Source: Marinospirillum sp. (GTDB taxonomy: Bacteria > Pseudomonadota > Gammaproteobacteria > Pseudomonadales > Halomonadaceae). Taken from it: a DNA stretch of 6,045 nucleotides. Below, in pieces: positions 5,924 through 6,045 of the stretch. The notes under the pieces were generated by a model that was not told the origin of the DNA, made no database searches, and saw nothing but the letters and a program-made list of their open reading frames with translations. The translations under genes were made by a program, and so were the position numbers. The stretch lies in contig SKIX01000040.1 of assembly GCA_007116195.1 (NCBI GenBank), forward strand, positions 1 to 6,045, in the 5' to 3' direction. Numbering within the stretch: the first letter of the stretch is position 1; each line of letters begins with the position of its first letter.

Positions 5924-6045
5924 TAACTTGTCTTGACTCTATCTAGCCGGAGCCTTTGGCGTTGATCAAAAAGGCGACGGCTGCCCGCCGTTACAGCTAA
6001 AAGTGCGCCCAAACCAGTGCCCAGCACGATAATAAGCATGATCAA
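5923..6045 (-). CDS. C-terminal end of an unidentified membrane protein (5' end outside window)
   Basis: On the minus strand an open frame enters at the right edge and runs 40 codons to TAA at 5925-5923. It encodes a hydrophobic segment (LIMLIIVLGTGLGALLAV) followed by an arginine- and lysine-rich tail ending RLDRVKTS. This looks like a last transmembrane helix with a cytoplasmic positively charged end. The composition fits a real gene and the position is convergent with the Usp gene. I do not recognise the family. An ATG at 6039-6037 would give a complete 38-residue protein, so a small membrane protein cannot be excluded, but the frame stays open to the edge. Confidence 0.5.
   Translation of the reverse strand: MIMLIIVLGTGLGALLAVTAGSRRLFDQRQRLRLDRVKTS

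Overview
The window looks like chromosomal DNA from a gammaproteobacterium. MutY is followed by YggX in a stop/start overlap, as in Escherichia coli and its relatives. TadA, MutY and YggX all align closely with E. coli sequences known from memory, and the three tRNAs are of gammaproteobacterial type with encoded CCA ends. Base composition and codon use look even, and no insertion sequence, integrase, phage gene or CRISPR array is visible. The genus cannot be fixed from this sequence; an aquatic or halophilic Oceanospirillales-like organism is only a guess.

Layout. (1) 2-280 (+): the 3' end of tadA, a tRNA adenosine deaminase. (2) 299-1474 (-): a membrane-anchored diguanylate cyclase, convergent with tadA. 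(3) 1475-1714: a 240-bp divergent control region. It holds a possible CRP/FNR-type promoter for the cyclase, an intrinsic terminator facing mutY that ends no visible gene, and a hairpin covering the mutY Shine-Dalgarno. (4) 1715-3084 (+): the mutY-yggX operon. (5) 3123-3448 (+): a promoter, tRNA-Phe, tRNA-Gln and tRNA-Thr, and a terminator, forming a compact stable-RNA operon. (6) 3577-4014 (+): an OsmC-family peroxidase-like protein. (7) 4078-5001 (+): a soluble PAS-GGDEF diguanylate cyclase with a cysteine cluster in the PAS domain. (8) 5127-5909 (+): a tandem universal stress protein behind a 14-bp perfect palindrome. (9) 5923-6045 (-): the 3' end of an unidentified membrane-protein gene.

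How the genes may work together. Oxidative-damage and stress functions recur: MutY removes adenine opposite 8-oxoguanine, YggX is linked to iron traffic and protection of Fe-S clusters (MutY has one), and the OsmC-like and Usp proteins belong to stress families. Two diguanylate cyclases, both with intact active and product-inhibition motifs, lie about 2.6 kb apart and would make c-di-GMP in response to different inputs (a membrane sensor and a cytosolic PAS sensor). No c-di-GMP phosphodiesterase or effector is present. I see no convincing new multi-gene system. The least explained sequence is the regulatory stretch at 1545-1714.
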